From positions 1-7,620 of the forward strand of contig JASLJL010000175.1 of NCBI GenBank assembly GCA_030152405.1: 7,620 bases of DNA, read 5' to 3'. The notes below the pieces were generated by a model, which was given only the letters and a program-made list of their open reading frames with translations, was not told where the DNA came from and did not search any database. Source of the DNA: Gordonia sp. (in: high G+C Gram-positive bacteria). GTDB taxonomy: Bacteria; Actinomycetota; Actinomycetes; Mycobacteriales; Mycobacteriaceae. Positions 6,827 to 7,620 of the stretch are shown here, one piece after another; within the stretch, counting starts at the first letter, position 1, and every line of letters begins with the position of its first letter. A program made the position numbers and the translations under genes.

Positions 6827-7516
6827 ATGTGGGGCTTCATCGGCCAGTACTGGTGGCTCGTGTTCGTGTTCGGCGGTTCCATCGGCGGCGTCGTTCGCGG
6901 CATCGGTGCGTGGAATGAGCGGCGAGCGCAACGCAGCCTGGAACGCTATCGCATCAAACAGGAGACGAGCGTCGCCCGCGCGGAGGCGGAGAGCCGAGGC
7001 CGGATCGACGCTGCCACCGTGCAGCGGGAGCTCGAATCGGCGATCGCCGATCACAACAACACCGATGAACGATGGTTCGCCCACGAGACCGACCTCGCGA
7101 CCCTGCTCGACTACCCGATGCTCGTCGACCTCCGCGAACCGCTGACGGAGAAGTTCCACCGTGCCCGCAGCCGCGCCGAACTGCTTCGTCCGTCGGCGGA
7201 CGACGCCGCCGACCCGACTGTCGTCCGCGCGTACCGCGACGCGGTCCACGACTATGCGACGTCGCTCGAACTGGCCGAGCAGGAGGCGAGACGGCGCAGG
7301 CGCTCGGATTTCAGCCCGCTGGAGCAGGAGCGTCTCGCCCGCGCCCAACGACTGCTGGCGCTCGCTATGGACGACGGCGCGTCGCCTCAGGAACGCCGCC
7401 AGGCCTACGAACGGGCCCGCACCGAGTTGGACGGCCTCATCGATCTGCCTGCCGCGGGGACCACGGCATTGGAGACGAAAGTCCGCGCGGCCTTGGAATC
7501 GGGCCCGTCGGCGTAG
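6827..7516 (+). CDS. Membrane-anchored charged helical protein of unknown function
   Basis: A 229-residue protein that I do not recognise as a named family. An aromatic/hydrophobic N-terminus (WGFIGQYWWLVFVF and on to about residue 23) looks like a single TM anchor. It is followed by a long Arg/Glu/Ala-rich region (30-76) likely to be helical or coiled coil, a patch with DERWFAHETDLATLLDYPML (80-99), another helical segment (108-160) with a basic run RRRRR (155-159), and two more charged helices (165-204). With positive residues after the TM segment the bulk should be cytoplasmic. ATG 6827 is chosen over the in-frame ATG at 6818 because a -10-like hexamer lies 7 nt upstream of it; the alternative adds only three residues. 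It lies 20 nt after the kinase gene, so it could be a substrate or partner of that kinase, which is inference. Confidence 0.8.
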   Translation: MWGFIGQYWWLVFVFGGSIGGVVRGIGAWNERRAQRSLERYRIKQETSVARAEAESRGRIDAATVQRELESAIADHNNTDERWFAHETDLATLLDYPMLVDLREPLTEKFHRARSRAELLRPSADDAADPTVVRAYRDAVHDYATSLELAEQEARRRRRSDFSPLEQERLARAQRLLALAMDDGASPQERRQAYERARTELDGLIDLPAAGTTALETKVRAALESGPSA

Positions 7517-7522
7517 CCGGCG

Positions 7523-7571
7523 AACGTTGGCGACGTTTTCAGCTCCTGTGCCGGAAAACGTCGCCAACGTT
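7523..7571. terminator. Bidirectional terminator-like inverted repeat between convergent genes
   Basis: AACGTTGGCGACGTTTTC (7523-7540) is perfectly complementary to 7554-7571, giving an 18-bp stem with a 13-nt loop. It begins 6 nt after the stop of the plus-strand gene and ends 3 nt before the stop of the minus-strand gene, so it fills the intergenic gap and can act on both transcripts. Each outer arm contains the self-complementary AACGTT. There is no long T-tract after the stem on either strand. Confidence 0.8.
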
Positions 7572-7574
7572 GGT

Positions 7575-7620
7575 TCAGCGGTACGCCGCGATCTGCTGCT
7601 TCGCGATCGAGTGCAGTTTC
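7575..7620 (-). CDS. C-terminal end of an unidentified convergent gene
   Basis: On the minus strand an open frame enters from the window edge and ends at TGA (complement of 7575-7577); the last residues read KLHSIAKQQIAAYR. Codon use is GC-rich and native-looking, and the stop sits just past the terminator-like repeat, as expected for a convergent gene. About 14 residues are too few to assign a family. Confidence 0.5.
   Translation of the reverse strand, partial: KLHSIAKQQIAAYR

Overview
The window is GC-rich, strongly codon-biased and almost fully coding, and it reads as a chromosome segment of a mycolata-type actinobacterium (Mycobacteriales; a Gordonia, Williamsia, Tsukamurella or Rhodococcus relative is my guess). 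The grounds are composition, a PknE/PknH-like membrane Ser/Thr kinase, an MMPL exporter with a TetR regulator, and gene starts that look leaderless. No mobile element, CRISPR array, tRNA or rRNA was seen. No gene-free stretch is longer than about 60 bases.

Layout. Positions 2-928 hold the C-terminal four-fifths of an acyl-CoA dehydrogenase of the isovaleryl/long-chain type. Positions 947-2416 encode a YibE/F family polytopic membrane protein whose N-terminus carries five hexapeptide repeats and a histidine cluster. Positions 2455-4692 encode a 12-TM MMPL (RND superfamily) transporter with both Asp-Tyr proton-relay pairs. Two nucleotides after its stop begins a TetR-family repressor (GTG at 4695, ends 5327). 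Positions 5346-6806 encode a receptor-type Ser/Thr kinase with one TM segment and a small four-cysteine extracellular domain. Positions 6827-7516 encode a membrane-anchored, charged helical protein of unknown function. A perfect 18-bp inverted repeat (7523-7571) fills the gap before the last codons of a convergent minus-strand gene (stop at 7575-7577).

How they fit together. mmpL and tetR form an apparent two-gene unit. Overlapping GTTA/TAAC palindromes cover the -10 region of the mmpL promoter and end one base before the ATG, which fits a repressor that controls both the exporter and itself. A perfect 13-bp hairpin lies inside the first codons of tetR and may lower repressor output relative to exporter. 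The kinase and the coiled-coil-like protein are 20 nt apart and may share a job at the membrane. Four of the five complete genes (all except tetR) have a -10-like hexamer 7-8 nt upstream of the start codon and no usable Shine-Dalgarno sequence, which points to leaderless mRNAs. Nothing clearly represents a wholly new system. The most interesting points are the operator/leaderless-promoter overlap, the hairpin in tetR, the repeat/His-rich N-terminus of the YibE/F protein and the small kinase sensor domain.
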